Shown: in pieces, positions 46,853 to 54,506 of the stretch
Layout: each line of letters starts with the position of its first letter
Position numbering within the stretch: the stretch's first letter is position 1
NCBI GenBank assembly: GCA_937928545.1
Contig: CALGJQ010000018.1
Location: 1-56,281, forward strand
Reading direction: 5' to 3'
DNA from: an uncultured Verrucomicrobiales bacterium
Lineage (GTDB): Bacteria > Verrucomicrobiota > Verrucomicrobiia > Verrucomicrobiales > Akkermansiaceae
Length of the DNA stretch: 56,281 nt
The notes under the pieces: model-generated
Databases searched by the model: none
What the model was told of the DNA's origin: nothing
Seen by the model: only the letters and a program-made list of their open reading frames with translations
Position numbers and translations under genes: made by a program

Positions 46853-47099
46853 TCCCCCCTCCAAGCGATCCATCAGCTTTTCATCCCTATAGGCATGAAA
46901 GCGACTGACACTCTCACACCAAGTAAGAGGTTCGCCCTCTTCTCAAAGTTCCTCCACAAAGAAAAGCGAACCGCGAATCTTCGCCAATTACCGCGAATCC
47001 CTCATGCCAAGCGGAAGAACCTGACCAATGATCACCCCTCTAGAAAATTCGCGAGATTTCGCGGAGATTTCGCGGTTAAAAATCTCAAGGCGAATCACC

Positions 47100-47276
47100 T
47101 TACTCAGGCTTCTTCACCGGAATCGTCGTGGGCTCTTCCAACACCAATTTCTCAGGCCCCTTGCCCAACCCTTTGTGCGCGCCATCGCACAAAGGATAAT
47201 TCTCTGACTTACCACAGGTGCACATAAAATGGGTTCCCGCTTCGAGGGTGATTTCTTGATCAGCTTTATCGCTCAT
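47100..47276 (-). CDS. CDGSH iron-sulfur domain protein (58 residues)
   Basis: A short gene from the ATG at 47276 to the TAA at 47100. Residues 19-34 read CTCGKSENYPLCDGAH, the complete C-x-C-x2-S-x3-P-x-C-D-G-(S/A)-H signature, which binds a [2Fe-2S] cluster with three Cys and one His. The C-terminus is a Lys/Glu tail. It lies 49 bases after the cysteine desulfurase stop on the same strand, so both may share a transcript and a link to iron-sulfur metabolism. Small size is normal for bacterial members. Confidence 0.87.
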   Translation of the reverse strand: MSDKADQEITLEAGTHFMCTCGKSENYPLCDGAHKGLGKGPEKLVLEEPTTIPVKKPE

Positions 47277-47325
47277 GAAGGGATAGTGGCATCGATTCGT
47301 TGAACCGCAATTCTAAGCCGCCAGG

Positions 47326-48507
47326 CTACGAATAGACCACCACCGGACCCACTCCACTGCCACCTTGAACCTGACGTAACTTCGCCACCGCCTTCTTAAT
47401 CTTTTCCACCGCTTCATCGGTCTCCTCCCGTGTCGTGAAACTTGAAAAAGAAATCCGCAAACTACTCTTCGCCCGCTCATCAGAAATCCCCATCGCCTTC
47501 TGCACATGACTCGGTTGCTGCTTCCCTGTCATGCAGGCACTTCCCGTCGAAATTTGCACGCCCGCTTCATCCAGAAGAATCATCAAGCCGTCTCCCTCAC
47601 ATCCTTCAAAGGAAACATGCGCACATGTCGGCACCCGATACTCCCGGCTCCCATTCAAAGTCACACCCTCGATCTCCTCACTCAGCCTCGCCTCGAGATG
47701 ATCACGATTCGCCGCGATCCCCGCATGAGCATCTTTTTCCAAGGCCTCCCGCATTAACTTCGCCGCCCTTCCAAGGCCCACGATGTAAGCGACATTCTCC
47801 GTCCCACTTCTCCGTCCCGCCTCTTGCCCCCCTCCACGAATCAGCGGCTCAAAGCGCACTCCTTCCCTGAGGTAAAGCGCCCCGATTCCCTTCGGCGCAT
47901 GAAACTTGTGCCCGCTGATGCTCAAGAAATCGACCGGCACCTCGGACACATTCACAGGAACTTTCCCCACCGCCTGAATCGCATCAGTATGAAAAGCGAT
48001 CCGATTAGCCCGCGCCATCTCACAAGCCTCCGCAATCGGCTGAATCACACCCGTCTCATTATTAGCCCACATCACGCTCGCAAAACCAGTCTCCGCCCCT
48101 TCACAGGCTTCCTGAAACTGAGCCAAATCAAGACGCCCTTCCGCATCCACCCCACAACGCTCGACCGCGAAACCGACATCCTCCATCGCCTGGCACGGAC
48201 GCAGCACCGCGCTGTGCTCGATCTCTCCCGTGATGACGCGCGAAGTCTTCCGCCCATAAACCCGCGCCAAGGACTTCAGCACCATGTTATTCGATTCCGT
48301 TCCACATCCCGTGAAGACAATCTCTTCCTCCTTTGCCCCGATCAACTGCGCCACCTCGCCCCGCGCCTCCGCGATGGCCTTCTTCACCACCCGACTGGCC
48401 CGATACCCGCTCGAAGGATTATGAAAATGCTCCGTCAAAAAAGGCAATATCGCCTCCACCACTTCGGGATGCACCGCCGTCGTCGCGTGGTTATCGAGAT
48501 AGATCAT
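47326..48507 (-). CDS. Cysteine desulfurase (NifS/IscS family)
   Basis: 393 residues from the ATG at 48507 (MIYLDNHATTAVHPEV), the usual start; the open frame reaches 48732 but overlaps the divergent gene. A PLP enzyme that takes sulfur from cysteine for Fe-S clusters and other uses. Motifs: YLDNHATT, FTGCGTESNN, EHSAVL, SGHKFHAPKGIGALY with the PLP lysine, RSGTENVA, and the catalytic cysteine in STGSACMTGKQQPSHV. No IscU, IscA or SufU lies near; a CDGSH protein follows. Two decayed copies of its 3' end lie further downstream. Confidence 0.92.
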   Translation of the reverse strand: MIYLDNHATTAVHPEVVEAILPFLTEHFHNPSSGYRASRVVKKAIAEARGEVAQLIGAKEEEIVFTGCGTESNNMVLKSLARVYGRKTSRVITGEIEHSAVLRPCQAMEDVGFAVERCGVDAEGRLDLAQFQEACEGAETGFASVMWANNETGVIQPIAEACEMARANRIAFHTDAIQAVGKVPVNVSEVPVDFLSISGHKFHAPKGIGALYLREGVRFEPLIRGGGQEAGRRSGTENVAYIVGLGRAAKLMREALEKDAHAGIAANRDHLEARLSEEIEGVTLNGSREYRVPTCAHVSFEGCEGDGLMILLDEAGVQISTGSACMTGKQQPSHVQKAMGISDERAKSSLRISFSSFTTREETDEAVEKIKKAVAKLRQVQGGSGVGPVVVYS

Positions 48508-48555
48508 TGAAGAGATGTAATCCGTCCCTATCCTTTCGGCAAGCCGTTCCCCTTC

Positions 48556-48933
48556 ATGTCCGTTCGTCGCCTTCGCCAAATCCTCACCTACCTCGTGCTT
48601 GTCCTCGCCACCTTGGTCGTGATTTTCATCCTGCAAGGCATCCAACAGCAAAAGGGCCTCGGAAAGGTCGCTTCTGAAATCACCACGGTCTGCGAACTCC
48701 CCGACCTCCCCGAAGACCTGACGATCCGCCACGCCAGCATCGACCGATCAGACAATGAAGAATACATCGATGTCATCCTCGCCCTCTCCGGACCGACTGA
48801 CGCCCTCGACGATTGGCTTGAGAAGGTTGATCAATGGGAACAAAAACGCCCCGGCGTGATCCAAAACCACCGAATCCGCGAAGCCGAAATGAGCTCACGA
48901 GTCGACTTCACTGCCGAGGTCTATTTAAAGTGA
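48556..48933 (+). CDS. Single-pass membrane protein, function unknown
   Basis: 125 residues. One transmembrane segment at about 11-27 (TYLVLVLATLVVIFILQ) is followed by a mixed alpha/beta domain of about 95 residues (LPDLPEDLTIRHASIDRS, EEYIDVILALSGP). No family is recognised. It begins 48 bases from the divergent desulfurase start and three bases before the next gene, so it is likely co-transcribed with the sulfatase. Confidence 0.65.
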   Translation: MSVRRLRQILTYLVLVLATLVVIFILQGIQQQKGLGKVASEITTVCELPDLPEDLTIRHASIDRSDNEEYIDVILALSGPTDALDDWLEKVDQWEQKRPGVIQNHRIREAEMSSRVDFTAEVYLK

Positions 48934-48936
48934 CCC

Positions 48937-50406
48937 ATGCGCATCATTCTCCTCTCCCTCCTTTTAGGATTTCCCATTTCGGATTTAGGATTTGCGGCGC
49001 AGCCGCCCAACATCCTCTTCATCGCCATCGATGATCAAAATGACTGGATCGGACACCTTGGCGGACATCCTGATGCCAAAACCCCTCACATCGATAAGCT
49101 AGCCGCCCGTGGGACCACCTTTCTCAACGCCCATTGCCAATCCCCCCTTTGTAATTCCTCCCGCGCCAGTCTCATGATGGGCATGCGGCCTGACAACACC
49201 GGCATCTACGGCCTCGGCCCCTGGTTCCGACAGCTCGATGAATTCAAGGACCTCGTCGCCCTCCCCCAACACCTCAAAGCAAACGGCTACACCACCTACT
49301 CCGCGGGAAAAATTTACCACGGCAACTACGGGCGTAAAAAGACTGATCAAGAATTCGACCACCTCGGACCCGGAGCCACCGGCGCGCCCTTCCCCAAGAA
49401 AAAATTGGTCGACACCCCAAGTACGATGAAACTCGTAGATTGGGGCCTTTTCCCACATCGGGACAAAGACAAAAGTGACTACAAAATCGCCGAATGGGCC
49501 GTTAAAGTTCTCGATGACAAACCCGAGGGACCCTTCTTCCTCTCCGCCGGCTTCTTCCTCCCTCACGTTCCCTGCTTCGCCACCGAAAAGTGGTTCAACC
49601 TCCACCCCGAAAAAGACACCACTCTCCCTCTCATCAAAAAGGACGACCGGGCCGACACCCCCCGCTTCTCTTGGTACATGCACTGGTCCCTCCCCGAGCC
49701 ACGCCACCAATGGCTCGTCGATCACAATGAATGGATGAACCTGACGCGCAGCTACCTCGCCTGCACCAGCTTCGTCGATGCCCAAGTCGGCAAGCTCCTC
49801 AACGCCCTCGAACGAAACGGTTATGCCGATAACACCATCGTGGTCCTCTGGTCCGACCACGGCTGGCACATCGGCGAAAAAGGCATCACCGGAAAAAACA
49901 CCCTCTGGGATGACGGCACCCGCGTTCCCCTCATCTTCGCCGGCCCCGGCATTAACAAAGGCCGCTCAAAGCAACCCGCCGAGCTCCTCGACATCTACCC
50001 CACCCTCAGCCAACTCATCGGCGCGAAGGCCCCGACGCATCTCGAAGGCCTCAGCCTCCTCCCCCAACTCAAAAGCGCAAACGCTAAACGTGAACGCCCC
50101 GCCATCACCACTCATAACCATCACAACCACGGCATCCGTTCCGAAAACTGGCGTTACATCCGCTACGCCGATGGCTCCGAAGAACTCTACGACATGAGAA
50201 AGGATCCCAACGAATGGACCAACCTCATCGGCCAACCCGGCTACGAAAAAATCATCGCCGAGCACAAAGTCTGGATCCCCAAAACCAGCCGACAACCCGC
50301 CCCCGGCAGCCACTCCCGGATTCTCACCTACAACTTCGAAACAAAAGAAGTCATCTGGGAGGGCAAAAAAGTCCTCCCCACTGATCCCATCCCCATGGAC
50401 CGCTAG
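48937..50406 (+). CDS. Secreted sulfatase (iduronate-2-sulfatase-like)
   Basis: 489 residues with a signal peptide (about 1-21). Type I sulfatase: NILFIAIDDQNDWIGHLGGHP (metal site), the maturation motif C72 in LCNSSRASLMMG, ITTHNHHNHG, SDHGWHIGEKG and the end motif GSEELYDMRKDPNEW. The core motif reads C-x-S-S-R instead of the usual C-x-P/A-x-R, which may affect formylglycine formation. No accessory domains are attached, unlike the other sulfatase. Starts three bases after the small membrane protein gene. Confidence 0.88.
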   Translation: MRIILLSLLLGFPISDLGFAAQPPNILFIAIDDQNDWIGHLGGHPDAKTPHIDKLAARGTTFLNAHCQSPLCNSSRASLMMGMRPDNTGIYGLGPWFRQLDEFKDLVALPQHLKANGYTTYSAGKIYHGNYGRKKTDQEFDHLGPGATGAPFPKKKLVDTPSTMKLVDWGLFPHRDKDKSDYKIAEWAVKVLDDKPEGPFFLSAGFFLPHVPCFATEKWFNLHPEKDTTLPLIKKDDRADTPRFSWYMHWSLPEPRHQWLVDHNEWMNLTRSYLACTSFVDAQVGKLLNALERNGYADNTIVVLWSDHGWHIGEKGITGKNTLWDDGTRVPLIFAGPGINKGRSKQPAELLDIYPTLSQLIGAKAPTHLEGLSLLPQLKSANAKRERPAITTHNHHNHGIRSENWRYIRYADGSEELYDMRKDPNEWTNLIGQPGYEKIIAEHKVWIPKTSRQPAPGSHSRILTYNFETKEVIWEGKKVLPTDPIPMDR

Positions 50407-50575
50407 AAAATCAAGCCCCACGGAGGAACCGTCTCCAGACTGTCCACCTCCTCAACCGCCCCAAAACCTCTGCATCTCTGCGTGAAACCTCACCGCAATC
50501 CAAGCTCCTCAACCAAGCCCATCGTTCATTCTGCAATCATTCAATTGCTCTTTACTCCCCCCCTTAACCTCACTC
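50407..50575. repeat. Dispersed intergenic repeat, copy D
   Basis: Contains CCACGGAGGAACCGTCTCCA, CCTCTGCATCTCTGCGTGAA, two CTCAACC units and CATCGTTCATTCTGCAATCA. It separates the sulfatase from the convergent integrase gene. Confidence 0.7.
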
Positions 50576-51811
50576 TCACCCCACCACATCCAAGGGACTT
50601 CTCACCCCACGGCTATTCCCGATCTGCGCCGCATGCGCATAGATCTCTGTTGTCTTCACATCTTCATGTCCCAGCAACTCCTGCAGCGTTCGGATATCAG
50701 TTCCAGACTCTAACAGATGTGTCGCAAACGAATGACGGAACACATGAGTTGTCACCCTCCTCACCAAGCCAGCCTTCTTAGCGGCCCGTTTCACCGCCTC
50801 TCCATAAACTTTCTCATGCAGGTGGTGCCGTCGTGTCACACCACTCACCGGATCCTTCGATAATCCCTTCGCAGGAAACACCCAATGCCACCCAAACTCC
50901 TTGCACGCCTTCGAAAATTTCCGAGCCAGCCCTCCCGGCATTGCCACCCCCGGCAGCTCATTCTTCCGGTCCTCCTCCCACAACCTCCGCGACCTCTCCA
51001 CCTGGCGGCTCAAATCCTCACGCAATGACATCGGCAACATCGTGACTCGATCCCGATCCCCCTTACCGCCACGCACCGTCAGCAAGCCCCGATCCAGATC
51101 CACATCCTTCACCCGTAAACGCACTAACTCCGATAACCGCACCCCTGAACCATACTGGACCTTCGCCGGTAAACGATACAGCGGCTCCAACAAATCCAGA
51201 ACCTCATTCACCTCTGCCCGACTCAGCACCACCGGCATGCGCGGCCTCTTCTTCCGCATCTTCACATTCAGGCACACCTCCTCCCAACCACACACATCCT
51301 TATAAAAAAACACCAAAGCATTCAGCGCCTGCTTCTGAGTGCTAAAACTCAAATCACCCTTCTCCACCAACTCCCCTAACCATGCACTGCAACACTCCGC
51401 ATTCATCACCCGCTCCACCGAACCGGCCCATGCTGCAAAGCGCATCGCCCAACTCCGATAACTCTTGCGTGTTAACCGGGCTAAGCCCCGCCGCGCCCCG
51501 GCAGACTCCACCGCATTTCTTACCCGCTCAGGCACACTTTCAGGGACTCGCCCATCTCGTTCACAAATCTCCAACCAAGCCAAAAACCAAGCAATCCCCG
51601 CACCCCAATTTTTATACTGCCAATCCTCACGCCTTTTCGCCTTCACCGCCTCATTCCAAAAAATCTTCGCAGTCTCTCGGCAAGCAGGGAGATCGCGACC
51701 CAGCCGCCATGACTCGAACCAAGTCAGCACAAAATCATACGTTGAAATATCCAGACGACTCAAATCACGAGACGCCTTTAAATCTGCCTTCCAACATGCT
51801 TTCTGACTCAT
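50576..51811 (-). CDS. intI: Integron integrase IntI (tyrosine recombinase), full length with N-terminal extension
   Basis: 411 residues, about 75 more than class 1 IntI, the surplus being at the N-terminus (residues 1-100; no family recognised). It recombines attI with attC. The SAM-like core-binding domain spans about 105-190. Catalytic residues of tyrosine recombinases are complete: R225 in GSGVRLSEL, K250 in GGKGDRDR, H356 and R359 in THVFRHSFATHLLESG, H382 in LLGHEDVKTT and Y391 in IYAHAA. The IntI-specific insertion lies at about 305-335 (FGWHWVFPAKGLSKDP, then RRHHLHE), and the protein ends RGVRSPLD, both diagnostic for IntI rather than XerC/D. It points away from the cassettes. Confidence 0.95.
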   Translation of the reverse strand: MSQKACWKADLKASRDLSRLDISTYDFVLTWFESWRLGRDLPACRETAKIFWNEAVKAKRREDWQYKNWGAGIAWFLAWLEICERDGRVPESVPERVRNAVESAGARRGLARLTRKSYRSWAMRFAAWAGSVERVMNAECCSAWLGELVEKGDLSFSTQKQALNALVFFYKDVCGWEEVCLNVKMRKKRPRMPVVLSRAEVNEVLDLLEPLYRLPAKVQYGSGVRLSELVRLRVKDVDLDRGLLTVRGGKGDRDRVTMLPMSLREDLSRQVERSRRLWEEDRKNELPGVAMPGGLARKFSKACKEFGWHWVFPAKGLSKDPVSGVTRRHHLHEKVYGEAVKRAAKKAGLVRRVTTHVFRHSFATHLLESGTDIRTLQELLGHEDVKTTEIYAHAAQIGNSRGVRSPLDVVG

Positions 51812-51888
51812 AAAGAAATAAACTACTCATAAAACCAATGTTCAAAAGAACAAATTAGTGCGGATGATGAAAAATTAAAGAAGAGTCC

Positions 51889-51918
51889 TTGATTTAGATA
51901 TACGTAAAATCGTATATC
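51889..51918 (+). promoter_or_regulatory. Candidate promoter for the cassettes with overlapping palindrome
   Basis: TTGATT (51889-51894) and TATATC (51913-51918) are separated by 18 bases. A perfect inverted repeat GATATACG-N6-CGTATATC spans 51897-51918, inside this promoter and upstream of intI, so a dimeric repressor could act on both directions. No match to a known operator is claimed. Confidence 0.4.
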
Positions 51919-52019
51919 AGAATTCGCCGTTTGGTAAAAATTCAAGAAACCTAGAAAGCAAAAACAAACCTAATAAAACCCTAAAACACTCCTTTATAAT
52001 GCCTTGGACCCAACCGCCC

Positions 52020-52081
52020 TTTCCCTGCTTGAAAATTAGCAGCGAATACACTTACCCTTTCCTGACAGAATAAAACTGTTC
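52020..52081 (+). other. attI site (recombination point at 52078/52079)
   Basis: The core ACTGTTCTC (GTT at 52078-52080) lies just before the first cassette gene. The first cassette's own 3' core is AAGAGAAC (52601-52608), the exact complement of GTTCTCTT here, so the exchange point is between G52078 and T52079. The left limit of attI is not defined by the sequence. Confidence 0.75.
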
Positions 52082-52721
52082 TCTTAAAAATCACATGAGC
52101 GAAGAAAAAAAGAAAATGAATGGATGCCTGAAAGCTGCAATAATAATTGGAGGCTTAGGTGTTTTAGGAATCGGTGGCTGTGTCGCCTTAATTGGAACGA
52201 CAGCCAATGAAATGGATAAACAAGAAAAGGCGGAATTAGCCAGAGTGGGGGCAGAGCCTGTTTCTGATATTAAGTGGGAAGAAATTGATAAAATTTATAA
52301 TCTCAAAAGTGATTTTACAGATTTGCAGAAAAAAGAGCATTGGAAAAATTACAAAGGTAAAAAAGTTCAGTGGACTGGGAAGGTTTCCTCAATCGGAGAA
52401 ACATTAGGAACTTTACAACTTCAAGTTAAACTTAATCCTTCAACATTCACATCAGATGTTTTAGTTCGACTAAAAGATGAATCAAAATCTGAAGTAATGA
52501 AGTTAAAGAAAGACGATTCTGTTACCTTCCAAGGTATTCTGGATGATTGGGGTAGCCTTATGCCAGTTACTCTAGATCACGGAGTGGTAATCACTGAATA
52601 AAGAGAACAAGCGGGTGGTGACCAACCGCCTACCCGCTTCGTAGTTTAATTTCATGGTAAATTTAACACTTAAACCCTTCGTCAATGCTCGCCCTCGGTA
52701 GGCGGTGGCACACCCTAGACG
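52079..52721 (+). mobile_element. Gene cassette 1
   Basis: Runs from the TT of the attI core to the G of the next core. Carries the 168-residue gene and attC1. Markedly A/T-rich relative to the region left of the integrase. Confidence 0.85.
52095..52601 (+). CDS. Cassette 1 product: membrane protein with OB-fold-like domain
   Basis: 168 residues, start 14 bases after the recombination point. One transmembrane or signal-anchor segment (about 12-34, AAIIIGGLGVLGIGG) is followed by a Glu/Lys linker and a beta-rich domain (YKGKKVQWTGKVSSI, DDSVTFQGILDDW) that looks like a single-stranded nucleic acid or 'tRNA_anti-like' OB fold. No enzyme motif. Function unknown. Codon use is A/T-rich (AAA, GAA, ATT, TTA), unlike the host genes to the left. 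Confidence 0.75.
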   Translation: MSEEKKKMNGCLKAAIIIGGLGVLGIGGCVALIGTTANEMDKQEKAELARVGAEPVSDIKWEEIDKIYNLKSDFTDLQKKEHWKNYKGKKVQWTGKVSSIGETLGTLQLQVKLNPSTFTSDVLVRLKDESKSEVMKLKKDDSVTFQGILDDWGSLMPVTLDHGVVITE

Positions 52722-52727
52722 TTCTGC
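52602..52727 (+). other. attC1
   Basis: R'' core AGAGAAC (52602-52608) and R' core GTTCTGC (52721-52727). Internal arms include CCGCCTACC pairing with GGTAGGCGG. The same outline (AACAAG after R'', ACGTT before R') recurs in all seven sites. Confidence 0.85.
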
Positions 52728-53227
52728 TAAAAATGGACACTGGAAACATAGTCCCTCTCTGCTTCGCTACACCACTCTTAGTATGTCTAGTGGTAACGGA
52801 GATTCGATGGAGGAAACGTTTGCGTGATTGGAAGCCTTCAGAGGGTAGGATGCTGCGGGTGGATTGGACGCCTGATAGTGATGCAGGTCATCCCGTGATT
52901 GGATATAATTTCTCTGGAGAGATGCGAGAGCAAGTATGTGATTTTAATTTACGCACTCCGATGATTGGAGAAGAGGTGCCTATCATCATTCATCCCGAAA
53001 CAGGTAAGATTTTTCTCACGACCTTGAGGGATCGCTGGACGCTTACGACAATCCTTACTTTTTCCATTGTGGCTTTGATCGCTTTATCTGTCCTCTCCAA
53101 CTGACAAGCAGAACAAGGCGTTGCACGACAATCCGCTACCCGCCATGAGTCGAAATTTTACTGATAGCTACAACCCTAACCCCGAGTCGAAGCCGCGCTC
53201 CCGGTAGCGGATGTGTGGACTTTGACG
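52722..53227 (+). mobile_element. Gene cassette 2
   Basis: Its 5' core GTTCTGCT is the exact reverse complement of AGCAGAAC at its 3' end. Confidence 0.85.
52733..53104 (+). CDS. Cassette 2 product: DUF3592-like membrane protein
   Basis: 123 residues from the ATG at 52733, five bases after the core; a longer frame starts at 52685 inside attC1. Two transmembrane segments (about 5-22 and 101-121) flank an extracytoplasmic or cytoplasmic loop that reads PVIGYNFSGEMREQV and PIIIHPETGKIF, the order of the DUF3592 fold. Function unknown. Confidence 0.7.
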   Translation: MDTGNIVPLCFATPLLVCLVVTEIRWRKRLRDWKPSEGRMLRVDWTPDSDAGHPVIGYNFSGEMREQVCDFNLRTPMIGEEVPIIIHPETGKIFLTTLRDRWTLTTILTFSIVALIALSVLSN

Positions 53228-53233
53228 TTCTGC
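53108..53233 (+). other. attC2
   Basis: R'' GCAGAAC (53108-53114), R' GTTCTGC (53227-53233). Arms TCCGCTACC and GGTAGCGGA pair perfectly. Confidence 0.88.
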
Positions 53234-53804
53234 TTGAAAATGAGGCATCTCTTTCTACTGCTCCCATTGATTGTCCTGATTGGCTGCAAGCCTTCCGATA
53301 GTGCAAGCGGTGGTGCCGTTGAGCTTCCAACTGAGTATCACGGTAATTGGATATTCGACGAAGATTCTGCAACAAAGGCGATCGAGTCCATGCCCCTTAG
53401 TGAGGAAGATAAGCTTAAACTGCAGAGCTCGTTTATCGGGATAATTCGAGGTGAGACTCGGCAGATCGATTCCACCGGGCGAGTCACTGGTGGTTCTTAT
53501 CCAGAAGAGCTGATCATTCGTCTCCAGGTAGTTGAGGAGCGGAAGGATGGATTGGTAGCTAAGACTTTGAATTCCATGAACCCCGATACTAAGCAGTTCA
53601 CGCTAAACAGTATTACCAACGGTGTATGGCGTTCGACGTTACTCGATGAGTCATTGCAACCAGTGGCGGGCATTCCTGACGACTTCTGGAAGCGATCAGA
53701 ATAAAAACGGCAGAACAAGATGAGACAGACCGACGCCTTTCGCTCTAGCAGTTCATTTTTGACTCCATGTTTTCCGTTCGCTCGGGCGCGGCTGCTCTGA
53801 TACG
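53228..53804 (+). mobile_element. Gene cassette 3
   Basis: 5' core GTTCTGC matches 3' core GCAGAAC (53710-53716). Confidence 0.85.
53240..53704 (+). CDS. Cassette 3 product: lipoprotein, function unknown
   Basis: 154 residues from the ATG at 53240; the longer frame from 53213 starts inside attC2. The signal ends in VLIGC (Cys16 lipidated). The mature part contains ELPTEYHGNWIFDEDSATKA, a pattern like small lipocalin-fold lipoproteins, then KQFTLNSITNGVWRS near the C-terminus. No family is assigned with certainty. Confidence 0.75.
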   Translation: MRHLFLLLPLIVLIGCKPSDSASGGAVELPTEYHGNWIFDEDSATKAIESMPLSEEDKLKLQSSFIGIIRGETRQIDSTGRVTGGSYPEELIIRLQVVEERKDGLVAKTLNSMNPDTKQFTLNSITNGVWRSTLLDESLQPVAGIPDDFWKRSE

Positions 53805-53810
53805 TTCGTC
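53710..53810 (+). other. attC3
   Basis: R'' GCAGAAC (53710-53716), R' GTTCGTC (53804-53810). The 85 bases between are nearly identical to those of attC4. Confidence 0.85.
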
Positions 53811-54500
53811 TGAGAAACGTCACTCTATGGAAATTCCACATGCTCGAAAATTCTTAACTGCTATTCTTAGTGTATTCTTGGCGTTCGCAGGAGTTGGACA
53901 TTCAGCTCTCACAATCGAAGATTTTTCTCTAGATTCGTCAACTGTCTCTTTTAATATTTCGGGAACTGTCTCTGGCCCAGATCCAGAAGTCGGCAGGATG
54001 CTCATTTACTTCGTAAATTCAAATTTATCCACACCCAGATTCGTGTTGCCTGTTTGGTTTGAGAGTCCGATTTCTCACACTTGGACGGGAACACAAATTT
54101 TGAATGAAGGGTATCCCTTATTCACCGGGAACAGTGCCATCGGGGACTACTTTGGCGTTTACTTTGAATCAGACCTTATGACTGAAGAAGTAGTCAATGG
54201 CTCTTTCGCGGCCACATTTCCTCCAGGAACATTTGATCCTACTGCAGCTTCTTCCATCGATGTCATCTGGGGCGAGTCTTATACCGGCGAATTCTCTGGC
54301 GGAGTAATACAGGATGTGGTTACGACCGTGCCCGAACCATCTACTGTAACAATTATTGCGCTGCTTTCATGCGGACTGGTTAGTCGGAGACTGCGTAACT
54401 AATTTGACGAACAAGATGAGACAGACCGACGTCTTTCGCTCTGGCAGTTCATTTTTCGATCCATGTTTTACGTTCGCTCGGGCGCGGCTGCTCTGATACG
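53805..54500 (+). mobile_element. Gene cassette 4
   Basis: 5' core GTTCGTC matches 3' core GACGAAC (54406-54412), a core type not shared with its neighbours. Confidence 0.87.
53827..54402 (+). CDS. Cassette 4 product: PEP-CTERM protein
   Basis: 191 residues from the ATG at 53827; the longer frame from 53767 begins inside attC3. Signal peptide (about 1-27, ending GHSAL), a beta-rich body (SFNISGTVSG, FGVYFESDLMTEEV), and a C-terminal sorting signal VPEPSTVTIIALLSCGL then SRRLRN. Such proteins go to the cell surface after exosortase processing. It is of the same class as the chromosomal protein at 30195-30959, but not closely similar to it. Confidence 0.85.
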   Translation: MEIPHARKFLTAILSVFLAFAGVGHSALTIEDFSLDSSTVSFNISGTVSGPDPEVGRMLIYFVNSNLSTPRFVLPVWFESPISHTWTGTQILNEGYPLFTGNSAIGDYFGVYFESDLMTEEVVNGSFAATFPPGTFDPTAASSIDVIWGESYTGEFSGGVIQDVVTTVPEPSTVTIIALLSCGLVSRRLRN

Positions 54501-54506
54501 TTCTCC
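54406..54506 (+). other. attC4
   Basis: R'' GACGAAC (54406-54412), R' GTTCTCC (54500-54506). Near-identical to attC3 outside the cores. Confidence 0.85.

Larger units (their letters stand above)
46420..47099. other. Gene-poor region with decayed copies and repeats
   Basis: Besides the two decayed desulfurase ends and dispersed repeat listed separately, it has at 46964-47085 several CCGCGAATC and GATTTCGCGG units in both orientations. No gene is supported between 46856 and 47099. Confidence 0.5.

Noticed and set aside
48508..48732. 5' extension of the cysteine desulfurase gene
   Set aside because: Opposite to a real divergent gene, acidic and repetitive; the family starts at MIYLDNHATT.
51820..52077. 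LexA box upstream of intI
   Set aside because: No E. coli-type CTGT-N8-ACAG is present, and I cannot verify the verrucomicrobial LexA pattern from memory; only a palindrome is reported.
52685..52732. Longer N-termini of cassette genes 2, 3 and 4
   Set aside because: They start inside attC sites; ATG codons just after the recombination point fit the cassette boundaries.
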